Below, in pieces: positions 11,145-23,295 of a DNA stretch of 64,000 nt. Both the position numbers and the translations under genes were made by a program. The notes under the pieces are model-generated. The model worked only from the letters and a program-made list of their open reading frames with translations. It was not told the DNA's origin and searched no databases. The stretch is from Coprinus comatus (lineage: Eukaryota; Basidiomycota; Agaricomycetes; Agaricales; Agaricaceae). Each line of letters opens with the position of its first letter. Positions within the stretch are counted from its first letter, which is position 1. The stretch lies in the NCBI GenBank assembly GCA_034638255.1, contig JAWPGT010000009.1, positions 806,001-870,000 on the forward strand. Direction: 5' to 3'.

Positions 11145-12186
11145 CTACCCGGCGATTCCAACAGCTTTCATAATGTCTGCGATTTCTGCATCTGCGATTC
11201 CCGTTACCAATGAGGCTACGATACAAATGCAGTTGGACGTACGATCTTCACTGTGGCGCATACGTGAAGCAAAAGTACAAGTGTTTCCTACACGATCGAC
11301 GCGTTTGTGTGAGACATGAAATCTTGAGATCGGGGATCATGTATAAAAGTGAAATGGTGACATACCAGGTCCTAAAACAAATTCACCTCCAAGTTGCGAT
11401 ATGTTTCCGTTTTTTCCAATCATATTCGGGTGTTTTATTGGTCCTTTCTAAAAATGAAATGAGGAGAGCGTCAATTTCTGGGGCAATGGAGCACATATAA
11501 ACTAAAGAGTTGGCGAACCCAGATACTGGAGAAAATAGCACTAATCAAACCGCCAGTAACATAGCTCCGCTTCTTCTCTCCTGCTGGCGTCCCAGAAATA
11601 TTCTCAATCATTCCGAGTGTATGGTAAAGTTTTCGACTGGGGTCTGCGTAAATTTCACCCATAAAACCCGTAATTTCTGTAAAAGTAGGGGGGGTTCAAG
11701 CACCAAACCGGACGACTCGGGAAGCCAATTAGGACTGACCGGCGTAACCCTGAATCGCTTTCCACTCCCCACAGCCGATGACTACAGTCTTGATTTCTGT
11801 GGCTGCGAGCTTCTCCTTTGCGATGCGGGCTATGTCCGTTACATATGCCTGGACGTGTGTATATTAGTGCGACTGTTGAAAGCGCTCATTGGGGGTCTCT
11901 GAACCTGACATCTCTGAGACTTTGGTATTAGTCGCCTTAAAATGTTATGAGTATAGCACTGTACCCACACCACAGAAGAAATGTCCTGTATTTAGAAGAA
12001 ATAAATGAATAAACCGGCCAACGATATCAGACAATAATCCTGTGACTTGCGAATGAAGATGACAATCGTCTTCTGGTTTGCATAAAGGGAGGCGAACGTC
12101 TTCTCATTTCCTTGACTATCGAAAATTTTCAGGTCTCCTACAGCTTCAATTTCCTGCTCTGTGGGTATGTGCTGAGAGTCTACCAT
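11145..12186 (-). CDS. AhpC/TSA-family antioxidant protein (PRXL2-like)
   Basis: Thioredoxin-fold protein of 200 residues. Eight exons: 12051-12186, 11969-11985, 11905-11913, 11740-11848, 11519-11676, 11366-11447, 11243-11287 and 11145-11191. Blocks in order: LKIFDSQGNEKTFASLY, TIVIFIRHFFCGRCQAYV (a C-G-R-C pair at the peroxiredoxin-like active site), KTVVIGCGEWKAI, GFMGEIYADPSRKLYHTLGM, SYVTGG, NISQLGGEFVLGPG and RMRHSEDH. These are the blocks of the fungal AhpC/TSA antioxidant family (PF13911 type). The first intron uses a GC donor (gcaagt), and exon 3 is 9 nt and supplies the second cysteine. The start is 132 bp from the divergent RRT8-like gene. Substrate is not known. Confidence 0.85.
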
Positions 12187-12318
12187 CGTAAGAGTTGAAG
12201 AATGAATTCACACGCCTAACAGTGTGAAGTAATGTGCCAGGAGAAGGGGCTAAAAATAGCTCGTGGGAAGAATACTGATCCCAGAATAAAGCAAAATCGC
12301 ACGTGTTAAGCATCATCC
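12187..12318. promoter_or_regulatory. Shared bidirectional promoter
   Basis: The 132 bp between the start codons of the AhpC/TSA gene (minus) and the RRT8/EI24-like gene (plus) must hold both promoters. No clear TATA box seen. Confidence 0.5.
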
Positions 12319-13614
12319 ATGCCTGTTGCTGCGAATGACTTCGACGGACAGAGCGCCTTGTTCAAGCAAGAAACAGAAAAGAATATACCTCCACAACTTG
12401 CTAGAGCCTCACTAAGGCTTGAATTCCCTCCTTCATATGTCATTGTTGGTGTATATCGTCTCCTGACAGACAAATTGCTCTTCAAATCAGTCTGGGATAA
12501 GTGTAGACATGGTGTTAAGCGTGGTGCTATCGTGGGTGGTATCTGGGTAAGTTAAACTCTAGATTATGTCTACGTTGTTTCTAATATATACGTTCAGACC
12601 TTCTTGACTTTCAGCCTTCAAAGAAAATTCATCCAGATCTTCCTCAAAAAGTGAACCCCTATCGCTTGTCTTAATATATGGGAACTTACCAAAGACTATT
12701 AGTTCACCTCGAATCACCGGTCTATCCGACGATACAATATTCGGCTATCCACTACCTTTCACAGTCCACACATGTATGACGTCGTTTTTTCACGTCTGTT
12801 GGAATCAGGTTTAACCCGAAGTGGACTAGATGCTGCTGTCCTTCTACTTGGTTCTCAAATTACAACTATTACCCGCTTCTTCCTATCCAGGAATTTAAAT
12901 ATCGCAAAGGACCGTGCTTGGGCACAAACAATGGAATCGCGTGGAAAAGGTCCCCAGTTTTGGCAGCCTTATGTTGAGGAATGGGATCAACCTCCAGTTG
13001 TCAATATGAAAAAAAGCCTGACAAGAAAAATGTTGGAATATTGGATTGGACGAATGGTGATCAAAAAAAGTGCGTAAAAAACCTACATTTTCAGAGAGTG
13101 GAAAGTTGATTCGACCTTTTTTTTTTCAAGTCCTGCTACTTCCATTCGACTTATATCCCTTCATTGGACCTCTTATCTCTGCATGGCTCAAAGCTCTTGG
13201 AACATCTAGACAGTTACATAGACGAGTATACAATTAATTTCTTATAATCATTCTCTTCTGAAATTTTTTTGTTCGCCAGTATTTTGAAGCGAAGAAGATG
13301 ACTGAGTATCAAACTGCAGTTTTTATCGAAGAACGAAAATGGGATTACAGAAGTGAGTATCTCCAACCTCAAGAAACAGTTGCATTAAACGGGTGATGAA
13401 TTTTAGTATTTGGTTTCACCGCTGCCTTTCTCGAGGGCATGCCCATTATCGGACTCCTATTCACCATTTCAAATCGAGTGGGTGCTGCAATGTGGGCTCA
13501 TGGTACGTATTTTCTCTTTTACACTCTATATGCATTTACTCAACTCCGATGTCAATAGATTTAGAGAAGCGCCAGCACTTTGTAGCCAGTGACCGTCAGA
13601 AGAGGAACAATTGA
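12319..13614 (+). CDS. Multi-pass membrane protein of the RRT8/EI24-like group
   Basis: Eight exons (12319-12546, 12598-12650, 12703-12773, 12830-13069, 13131-13225, 13280-13352, 13407-13502, 13559-13614) give 303 residues. Hydrophobic segments alternate with basic loops: TFLTFSLQRKFIQIFL, HTYAAVLLLGSQITTITRFF, LLLPFDLYPFIGPLISAWL and EGMPIIGLLFTISNRVGAAM. The C-terminus MWAHDLEKRQHFVASD, preceded by P-I-I-G-L-L-F-T, resembles fungal proteins related to yeast Rrt8/Lds1, which sit on lipid droplets or spore wall membranes. That link is from memory of the family and moderate. All junctions preserve phase with standard sites. Confidence 0.7.
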
Positions 13615-13877
13615 ATTTAAATACAGATCACTTTCTATTTGCTCAGCCACATAGCAATATAGCCCTTGTACTTCAATTCACTTCAAGAAACATCTAAGTG
13701 GACATTATTTTTGTGCTATTTCTGTTTACCTTACTTCAGAACAAATGATTGATGGGGTACACGAAACTCAATTGTTCTTTAAGCGCTCAGTTATCGATCA
13801 AGCACTGCGCACCTGTTGCACACCTTTTCGCCTCCTCATCTCCTCCACTACTTTTCCTCCTTCCAGGACCTAATACT

Positions 13878-14762
13878 ATGTCCTTCTTCAAAGATGCACA
13901 TACTTTCAGTATTGTTGATAAACCAGGTAACCAAACCATGCCACGCCAAGATCCTCGAACTGAGGCCATGAATTATAATTGTGAGTATCATTATCGTATT
14001 TAGGATATTCGATTCTCTTAGTTCTTACTATTGCTACTTTAGCTTACGTCGAGCGGCGGCTCGCTGAAGCATATGCCACCCAATCTGACGCATTGATGTC
14101 CATATCGTCGTCCGCAGTTTCCTCAATCAATCGTCCGCCAGGTGATCGTATCGCCATTCAAACTTCAACAGGTACAGACATAAATCACTCAACTCTCAAA
14201 TAAAATTATTCTTGGAACACTCACAAAACTTAACATAGCGCATGGCTCAAGCATGATGACTGGTGAAATGTTACCTATAACACCTGAACAACAAGCCCAA
14301 ATGCGTGCGGACTTGGCCAATGGTAAAGCACAACTAGAAGAGATGCGTCGGAGAAAAGCGGAAATAGCGGCTTTGAAGGCACAGCAAGCTGAAATGGGAA
14401 TCAAAGTGAGAAGGGGTAATGGTAGTAATGGATGGACTCATGGCAATGGAGTCAAAGGGATGGATCCCCCTGAGATGAATTGGAGGATTGCTCCTATCCC
14501 AGTGGTAGCTCCTCCACAATATCCTCCTCAAGTTTCTCAGGCACCCCAGTTAGGTGGAATTTATGAACCTAGTATGGAGATTCCAAGAGACGGAATAGAG
14601 ATGGATAATCACCGTGTTGGTGTGAATGGGATACCTCCTCTGAATAATGCCTCTATGTCTTTTGCACCCTATCCTGAAACTGTGAATATTCCACCTTTGG
14701 GGAGAGTCACTGGAGCGTATCGTGAAGAGAACTCATACATAGCACCAGTGTATTTTTCCTGA
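13878..14762 (+). CDS. Hypothetical protein with coiled coil and proline-rich tail
   Basis: Three exons (13878-13980, 14043-14171, 14239-14762) give 251 residues with no family I recognise. The N-terminal part is MSFFKDAHTFSIVDKPGN. A helical stretch YVERRLAEAYATQSDALM precedes a serine-rich linker. The third exon begins with EQQAQMRADLANGKAQLEEM and a basic, alanine-rich helix, likely a coiled coil of about 45 residues. The rest is rich in proline, glycine and asparagine and probably disordered. The phase-correct introns and conserved-looking heptads support a real gene. An in-frame upstream ATG at 13749 would add a hydrophobic extension and is considered less likely. Confidence 0.6.
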
Positions 14763-15051
14763 CCTGGAACTCTGAAATAATCTTTCAGATAATCCGCTTA
14801 TGCGAATAGGACTCTGCATTGTAAAACTGGAAAGTCTTGCTTTGCTTCGGTAATAGATATCAATCTCGAAAATTTATTGTGTGAGTTTCTTACTCTTTCC
14901 TTTTGTACTCGTTTGAATTTCATGTAACATTTCTTCATCATAAAATACCGGTACATACATACACATCTGCTTTGAGAATACAAATCAACTTTACAACTAT
15001 CTTATTTAAATTTATTGTTCAACAAACACTTAAAATCTGCCAGAGTTAGCT

Positions 15052-17298
15052 TCACTTCTGGTCCTCGGGGAGTGCATCATATCTGAAGAAGTCGAAGAAT
15101 GAGATTGACCGGATTCATCTGTGATAGAATATCACTCACAAGGGGCAAAGAGCTTCCCATGCTGCATTAGGTCTGACATTGGTCCTAGCGGCAGCGGGGT
15201 CAACCAACATGACAGTAGCAAGACCCGCGTTCTTGTGCCAATAGATGTGGCAATGGAACATCCACGGTCCTGTCGTTAGCATTGTACGTCAAACCTAAAA
15301 TATATTCCCAAAGTTACAAATGCACGAACCAGTTTCCGCAGTTACGAAGCGGATAATGACACCGTTTGCTCCACCAACAGAGATAGTCTGTTTATTACAA
15401 GTCACTATGAAGAATAATTTGCGTCTGGTTTCTGGAACTCACATCACGCGAGATAGGATTGACTGTATTCAATTCAGTGGTTCCTGCAGGTTTGATAACT
15501 TGGAATGGCATCTAATGAAGATATCGCTCCTTGTCACTGGACGTTCATTTGAAATTCTAAAACAGAATAACATACTCCGTGTAAGTGGAAAGGATGAGCA
15601 CCACCAGCCGGGAATCTGATTTCCACAACTCGGTTTTGGGGAAGGATGAACGTGTTCTCCGTCAAGTCAAAGTCAGAGGAACCAGTAGCACCATCAATGA
15701 CTCTGTTAAGTGTCGGAACTTCAGGTGAGAGGTACTGGTTTCCAAGGACTCTCCATTCCGCTCGCCCTGCAACCTACACCAATGCCTTTAGGATATAGCT
15801 GTGGAAAGGAAATGGAATATAACGTACGGGAGCAAAAGAGATGTTCAGCATAACGTCTGGTTCAGAGACTTGAGTAGGAAAGAGTGGACGAAGATCAGCC
15901 TCGTTGAGTGCTCCATCCGTGGGTCCTGAAGTCATTGGAGTGGTTGGATCAGCAATTGGGGCGCCAATGTATCGGAAAATTGCACGAGATAAAGTGGCAT
16001 TCTCTATATAATGAAGCAATGAAGATGTCAATATATATAAGTACATGAAGGTTTTATCCTTACGGTTGGGGTTACCAGCTGCGTTGCCACCGACAAAGGG
16101 TGCGTTAAACCAATAATTTCCAATTTGTTGGCTTGCAGTTACCTGGATTTGGCTTAAACAGGATATGGTGTCAAGATTTTACAAGATAAACTTACTACGA
16201 CGGAATAACGTTGACCGGGGTGGATCTCAATCTTATTGTAAGTGATTGTTTGAGTTGCAATACCATCCGCTTCAATAACAGCTATTTTTTGCCAATACGC
16301 CCCGGATGAGTGTTACTTTAAACCGTAAGATATACGTAAAATGGTAAACTCACTGAGAGTGTGACCATCGATAGAGATGGTGAAAACATCTCTCACGGAT
16401 TCATTTATGATTCTGAAGCGGTATCGCTTTCCTCTAGCCACAGTTATGACAGACCAAGGAACAGCTGGTCCACCATTGAAACGGCCGCGACCATTAACTG
16501 TACCTGCATCGGAGATAGGAACAGTTCCTGTCGCTGCATAACCATCAGCAAGAGCAGAAGAAGTGCCGTGATACCAGTCTCCAAGTTGGATAATCTGTGT
16601 AATAATGGGACATTGATGATCTGAAAAACCCTGGCAGACAAATGTATCTTACAGTGTTGACGTCATCGACCTCGTACAAGTCCCTATGCGGGTCATTTTG
16701 ATCATAAATGATTAAAGGACCACGGAAGCCCTATACGAATAAGTGTCTGAGTGACAGTGGATGAAAAACACTTCATGTTTACTTACATCAGCGTACTGGA
16801 CGCCCAAAGCAGAGTGATACCAGTGAGTACCAGTCTGAGATCCGAGAGGTACCTGATATGTAAAGCTACGACCGGGGCTGATAGGACAAGCATTGACAAA
16901 TGGTTCGCCTTCCATGAACACATTCTGACTGTTGAAGAAGATACCATCGAGATTGAGTGCCGTAGAGCGACGCATAGTGGTGTCCGTCTATATAGTAATG
17001 ATGTTAGTATATCAAAGTTTTTACTACTCCGAGTACATACTAAGCGGTTGTTAACAGTTACTCGGAGTGTATCACCTTTGTTGACTAAGATAGGAGGGTT
17101 AGGATATACACTATTTGCAACGATAACATCTAAAGCAGGTGATCAATGCAAATGATATGTAAGTTCAATAATCATACTTCTGTTAAAGCCATCAGGGGCG
17201 AGTTGTCTGTTGCCGACATTCAAAGTGAAAGATCTGACATCCGCAAGTGTAGCATGAATGCATAAAAATAAGGAGATAGAGGATAGCAATTTGCGCAT
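15052..17298 (-). CDS. Laccase-like multicopper oxidase lacking trinuclear-site ligands (copy A)
   Basis: Thirteen exons from MRKLLSSISLFLCIHATLAD (signal peptide) to DALPEDQK, about 520 residues, the usual laccase length. Three cupredoxin domains are recognisable: [29 protein letters not shown], the GQRYSVVV block and the C-terminal domain. Copper motif L3 is HPFHLHG and L4 is HCHIYWHKNAGL, so the type-1 site is complete. In L1 the normal H-W-H triplet is N-L-D (ALNLDGIF, codons 16946-16954). In L2, WYHSH is WYHSA (16808-16810). Two type-3 histidines and one type-2 histidine are thus missing, which is incompatible with normal O2 reduction. First exons: 17178-17298, 17041-17129, 16787-16987, 16653-16730. 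The frame is open throughout, so it is not an obvious pseudogene. Confidence 0.88.
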
Positions 17299-19265
17299 TG
17301 TTATGTTAGGCCAATAAGATAGAGGTCGTTGAATTCGATTGCTCTTAAAGAAACCGATGAAGGTGGCCTTAGATTCTCGAGAGGCTTTATACTCTTGACG
17401 TTCAACGACTCTAGATTCCATACGAATGCGCAGCAGTAGATTGGAAACCCGAAAAAGGCCATCACGAGAGAGACGAAAAAGAGTTGCGCATGGCACATAC
17501 TGTATGCTGGCTACATTATCCAACATTGTTGAGCCATTGATAGGACTTTATTCCCTCGCTCAAGTCAATAACAGGAACATTCGTACACTGTTGATAACGC
17601 ATCCCCGTATATCGGTTTGTTAACATTGGTTGTTCGTCAGCTGAAGGCAGAAAAAACGGTTCGTCTTTGAGACCAAAATATCGTGTCTAAAGCGACATTT
17701 GATATTCGTCAGCTGCTTGGCAAAACAAAATATCAAACGAATGGTAAAGCAGAACGTGATATTCAGGTCGGATCCTGCAGTTTGTTCCCTTGATTTAAGG
17801 TTGGCCGTCGATCAACTTGAAAGACCCGGTTTCTGATGAGGATATTGTTGTTCTCTAAACATGCCCGAAAAATAAAGATGACGGGGATGGAAAAAAATAG
17901 AGACTTGACGACAACTTTTCTTGTTCCATGAGCTTAGACGGAACCCTAATGTCGAATACTCTGTAAAGTGAATATACAAGGTATATGCTTGTCAGGAAAT
18001 ACTCATTAGCAATGAAGATGAGAATGACACGGTGAATAGTACTAACCGACAAGTTGGTACTCCCGGAAAAGTGGTATATAGTCTTATCAATTTGAACATT
18101 GATAAATCAAGATTAAAATAGCCACATAACATGCGCGTCATACCAGAAGAGACCAGAAAAAAGTGGCCCATCATTTCTCAAAAGAAGATGTATGAGTATC
18201 TTTATTTAATACATCGGTTGTCGACATCACAGTCGTTTAGAATATTCCATACACTCCACTCATTATTACTGAAGCTATAGTATATCCCAGAAGTTCTTTT
18301 GACCGGTTCCGAAAATTGGCGAATGCGAAGAAATCAGTTCTTGGAGCACTTCATTAGAGGTCGGCATCCACTATATGCCGTATTGAAATGGCGAGAGATT
18401 CATTGGCCAGCTGTAAACCGATTTAACGGATTGCCTTCCGCCAAGGAAGGAATGTCATCCCACACCAGAAAACGAGGATAGGAACCAGCTACCAAACGTT
18501 CTCGTTCGATCCTTTCCCGAGGGAAAGGGACAAGAACTTGACAAAGAAGCAGAAGGAAAGCGTGCGAGCTGTGTAGATACATGAAGAGAGAATTATGCTC
18601 AATCTAGATGACGATGGATGATCCGAGTGTGAAAGATTTTTGAATGTTCGTAGTTGAATAGATTAGCATGCTAAACTGTTGATTATTCATCATTAACGAA
18701 AGACAAATAGGAAATCGTGGAGTTGTCATAAATTCGGACCTTCTCGCTGCACTGTTCAGCATTAGAAACAGCCTTGGACCAAGTAACCAAATATTGAGCT
18801 TGCGTTGCTTGGCTTCGATATGTGCAGAGAGGGCATGGTCAGGAATCAGGATCTTGACTAGTGACGGTGAGATAAGTGAGGACAGCTGCCGGGTTTATCC
18901 ATAATTTTGAAGGTCCGCCTGGGAACCACCGAGCCTCCCGAAACCTGCCTAAAACTGTCTTTGGTGATTTCAAGCACCTCCGATAAGACAACTACTTATG
19001 TGTGTTTATACTCGAGAGGAAGGGATTATTTTAAGTTCTTGAGGGGTTATTAATATAATTGGATAGGAAGTGGAAGCAGGACGGATGCACATTTTTAGAT
19101 GTCATTCTTCTTACGTTGTCGCATCGACACCTTTTCAACAACATAAATATATACACGTTTACACTCATACACAAAAATAACACACAAGCCTTTCTGAGAC
19201 AAAGTATTTAAAATTTATTTACAATCCCTTCCTTTCCCAAATTCATAGATATTCGAGTGATTAAA
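17299..19265. other. Spacer between the tandem multicopper oxidase genes
   Basis: Nearly 2 kb upstream of copy A and downstream of copy B. It is AT-rich with only short frames and no remnant of a third copy. Promoter elements of copy A presumably lie near 17300-17600. Confidence 0.5.
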
Positions 19266-21537
19266 TCACTGTTGGTCAGCTGGGAGAGCATCATAACTGT
19301 TATTTTTTAGAAGTTAGCAAGCATTCCACGATATGATGAGAGCTTGATGATTTTTCACTCACGCAGGGCAAAGCTGTCTCCATGCATTAGTGGGTTGAAC
19401 AGTAGCTCTTGCAGCAGCGGGATCAACAAGTTGAACAGCCGCCAGACCAGCGAACTTGTGCCAGAAGATGTGGCAATGGAACAACCAGGCTCCTACTTCT
19501 GGGGTTCGGAAGCGGATGATAGCCTCGTTACCTCCAACACCAATGACCTAGTAAATGGTTTAAGTGTGTAAAGAAAAAATGAACGTGAGAAGCGTACATC
19601 ACGAGAAATGGGGTTGACGGTGTTAAGAGTAGGAGAGCTCATAGATTTGATAACTTGGAAGCTCATCTAAAATTCGGATAAGTCAGTGTTTGTTGTCAAG
19701 AAAAGAGGAAGTGATAAAAAGTGGTGATAAACTCACGCCGTGCAAGTGGAAAGGATGGGCATCATCGTCTTCAGTTGCCGGGAATCTGATTTCAACGACT
19801 CTGTTCTGGGGTAAAACGAAAGTGTTCTCGGTAGCATTGAAATCGGATGCAGCAGTAGCGCCATCAAGAACTTGATTGAGAGTAGGCTCTTTGGGTGGCA
19901 AGTAAGATACACCATTGATCATCCATTGAGCAGCACCGGCGGTCTACGATTTACATTCAGTACAGCTTTAAACATGAAGATAACAGTTTCTCGACAGAAG
20001 GAAACGAAAACTCACAACGACGAGATCCAAGGTGAGAACGACATCAGGGTCATCAACGGGTGTTGGGACAAGAGGACGAAGATCGCCTTCAGCCAATAAA
20101 CCGTCTTCAGGACCAGGGGTTCTTGGTGTAACTGGGTCAGCAGCAGGAGCACCCCGGTAGCGGAGAATTCCACGAGATAAGGTGTTGTCCTCTGTGTGCA
20201 GGTTTTAATACATAGTAATTGTTGAGGTCAAAGAGTGGTAACTAACGGTTCGGGTTACGTGCAGGGATACCACCGACGAAGGGTGCATTGAACCAATAGT
20301 TTGCAACTCGTTGATCAGCTTTGACCTACAGAGGCACGATGTATGGTGAATAAACTTAATGACAGACAAAATGAATAGGGGGATGATGATACATACAACG
20401 ACGGAGTATCTTTGACCAGCGAGCATTTCAATCTTCTTGACAGTATGTGGCTGCGTGGCTACACCATCAGCTTCAATGACCGCTATAAGAAAATAGTATA
20501 TCAGATTTAAATTATATTTCAAAAAGAGAAAAGAGATACGTACTCATATCGTGGTTATCGAAGGAGACATTGAAGACGCTCCTAGCACTCTCGTTGATAA
20601 TTCTGAACCTGTATCTCCTTCCTTGAATGACGTTAAGAACTGCGAAGGGCACTTCGGGTCCTCCTCTGAATCTTCCAATACCGTTGACAGTACCAGTGTC
20701 AGCAACTGGTACAATACCCGTGGCTACATAAATTGCCAAGGCATCGACGGACGAATTGTGCAACCAATCTCCGACTTGAATGATCTATGTCACATTCAAA
20801 TTAAAAGATGTTATAAATAAAGTTTGAGGAACTGCCAATTAGAGCAAGGTACTGACAGTGCTCTCGTCGTCAACATCGTACAACCTCCTGTGAGGATCGA
20901 GCGGGTCGTAAATAACCAATGGACCACGGAATCCCTATCACAAATCAAGCTGAGTGAGTATCTGCTAGAGGGGTTAGTGTAGAAGGAAAATACATACATC
21001 AGCGTATTGGACGCTCAACTCTGAATGGTACCAATGAGTACCAGTCTGAGTGCCGAGAGGTGCACGATAAGTATAGGATGATCCGGGTCCAATTGGGCAT
21101 GCGTTGACGAAGGGTTCGCCTTCGTTGAAAGAATTGACGCCAGTGAAGTGAATACCGTCTAAGTTTAGAGCGGTAGAGCGACGCATGGTCGGGTCAGTCT
21201 AAGACATAAAGCATATTAATAACCGTTGGCTATACATAACGATTATAATAGACCGTACCAAGCGATTGTTGACAGTGATGCTGAGTGTTTGTCCCTTGGT
21301 AGCCCGAATGAGCGGGTTAGGATAAACCCCATTGGCAAGGATAGTGCCTGAATTACCAAAGTGTTAATGGAATCAAAAGACAAAATTAGCTGTAGTTGTA
21401 ATCGTACTTCTGGAGAAACCATCAGGAGCAATATTCTTGTTCGCAACGTTCAGGGTGACCGAGTTTACAGTAGAATCTGGGACAGCAGCACCCGTCACCA
21501 AATGGGCCAAGGCCAGGAGGCAGAGCTGTTTGAGCAT
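19266..21537 (-). CDS. Laccase-like multicopper oxidase lacking trinuclear-site ligands (copy B)
   Basis: Paralogue of copy A in the same orientation with a closely similar intron layout. The signal peptide is [20 protein letters not shown]. The protein ends DALPADQQ. Type-1 motifs are complete: HPFHLHG (L3) and [12 protein letters not shown] (L4). L1 is ALNLDGIHF (codons 21157-21165) instead of a motif with H-W-H. L2 is [14 protein letters not shown], with Glu (21019-21021) replacing the second histidine. The same L1 change in both copies and different L2 replacements (Ala, Glu) point to loss in the common ancestor at L1 and divergence at L2. Other blocks ([32 protein letters not shown]) match laccases. 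The frame is open through all exons. Likely secreted. Function unknown: candidates are metal or phenol binding, or an oxidase with another acceptor. Confidence 0.88.
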
Positions 21538-23295
21538 CTTTGAAGACAAACTTGGCAGTGGATTCGTTGAACTTGGAGAGCCAACTGAGGAATAGCCAAG
21601 CTCGGTATTCTTGGCTTTATACTTCGCCACCAACCCAATGGAACCCATACCAGTAATATGGTTCTCTCATTCTTACTGAACTTCGATAATTCAGGAAATG
21701 TGAGAGTTTTGCTTCAATAGGTACAAATTTTTAAAAAAGAATAAGATTCCCTCGCAAAAATATCTCAACATAGATGAGGACGAATAAAAGTCCTGATGTT
21801 CCTAACGCGTGTGTTAGGTCATGAAGGGCGCAGTTGATCCTGAGATTCGTGTTGGAACATAAAATTATTAACTGGTATTCGAGCCCCCAACATTGGTTCT
21901 TCCCAAGCAGTTTCTTTTACAACAGCATGCGATCCGCGGAGACTTGGGAAAACTGTCGGTACCGCATAGTGAGCGTGTGATTATATTTGTTTTTCAGCAA
22001 GTTATCCCGAAAATCAATACATTATGCAATATCAATTCATGATATGTCTGAAGACGAGTAAGCACCTGTCAGGTCCAACGACAGCCACGGCGTTTCTTTT
22101 GTATTGCTGGTTTCTCGAGATCGCATTTCCGAACACTGTATTACACAGTTGGATTATTTATAGTTACTAGATCATAAAGTTAGAGTTAGAATTCTCATCA
22201 TCCGTGGTTATTACTCACACTTAAAGGCAGAAGGTCTTCACAAGAGGACAATGCGTTTACGTCTACATTACCAGCCGTGCTGGTAATTGAAGGGAAAGAT
22301 GTGACCGCGCTCACATTGACTATAGTACCCCATGACCACGATCATGATGGTATACAGGTCCCCTATTATTTTAGCAGCAGGACAACCACGCTACTTGTGA
22401 AGGAGAACGCTCACTACAACTCATATCTGGCACATTTTTTGCCACCCTCTTTTTATTATTTTATTATTTATTAAACCTAGTGTGTAACACCCCGGGCCAT
22501 CTACCTCTCGGTTCCTTCAACACGCGATAGGAGACCTGCAACGGGAAATTGGCTCATAAGCCATTTCTGGGTTAGCTCCTATTAGATGTTCCTCATTAAG
22601 AACATCAGCTTTACGTAACATATCACACCATCAAGCTCAAGTTTAAAGGTTCCGAAACTTCGGAATACAGTCACAACTTTCCGAGACTGTAAGAATGTGC
22701 TCACGGCACGTTCTCACCATGTTCACGGAGTACAGAGATTGACAGGTGTACGAACTTCGTTGCTTTGACACCTACTCTCGTACTTGGAATACATGCACTG
22801 TTGTTACAATGTACTTTATAGATATCATGCCATGTCCATTATAAAGCAGGTCTTCCTTACAGAGACCGCGTCAAGAACTACTTGTTCCGCACAAACCACC
22901 AACGTGCCACCCCCAATTAACAAATCCCAAAGAACCCATTTGAGATAATATGAATAATCTATCCTGTACAACTTGAGATTTGATCCAACCGAAGGAGGAA
23001 AACAGTGTAGGTTCCCAACCTCTGGGAATCCCAAAGCTCTGGGTCATTCAATAACGCTTCATCTATTGCTCCTGGACCTATCTCACACGGCGGTCGTAAC
23101 AAGAACCATTCTAATCAATCTCATGGAAAAATAGACGAATTTTGTATTGTGTAATGTAATAGGCTCAATCACAAGGATAGGTAGTAATGGGAAGGAATTA
23201 ATAGGCTGGGTTATTTGGATAACAAAGCAGAGAGAACAGTGCACGTGTTACAAAGTGTGTGGGTGTGTGTGACTCAATGTGTGTAGTACTCAACA
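21538..23295. other. Intergenic, includes dispersed repeat
   Basis: Upstream region of the copy B oxidase gene and downstream region of the NOPCHAP1-like gene. Apart from the repeat at 22395-22600 no gene or RNA was recognised. Confidence 0.5.
22395..22600 (-). repeat. Dispersed repeat, copy without MITE
   Basis: Read on the minus strand, this region runs parallel to 51480-51633 and then 52345-52400 on the plus strand. Shared blocks include AGAAATGGCTT, GAGCCAATTTC, GTTGCAGGTCTC, GGAACCGAGAG and GGCAAAAAATGTGCCAG. Overall identity looks about 75-80 percent by eye. It represents the uninterrupted form of the repeat that at 51.5 kb is split by a 700-bp element. No coding capacity seen. Confidence 0.75.
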
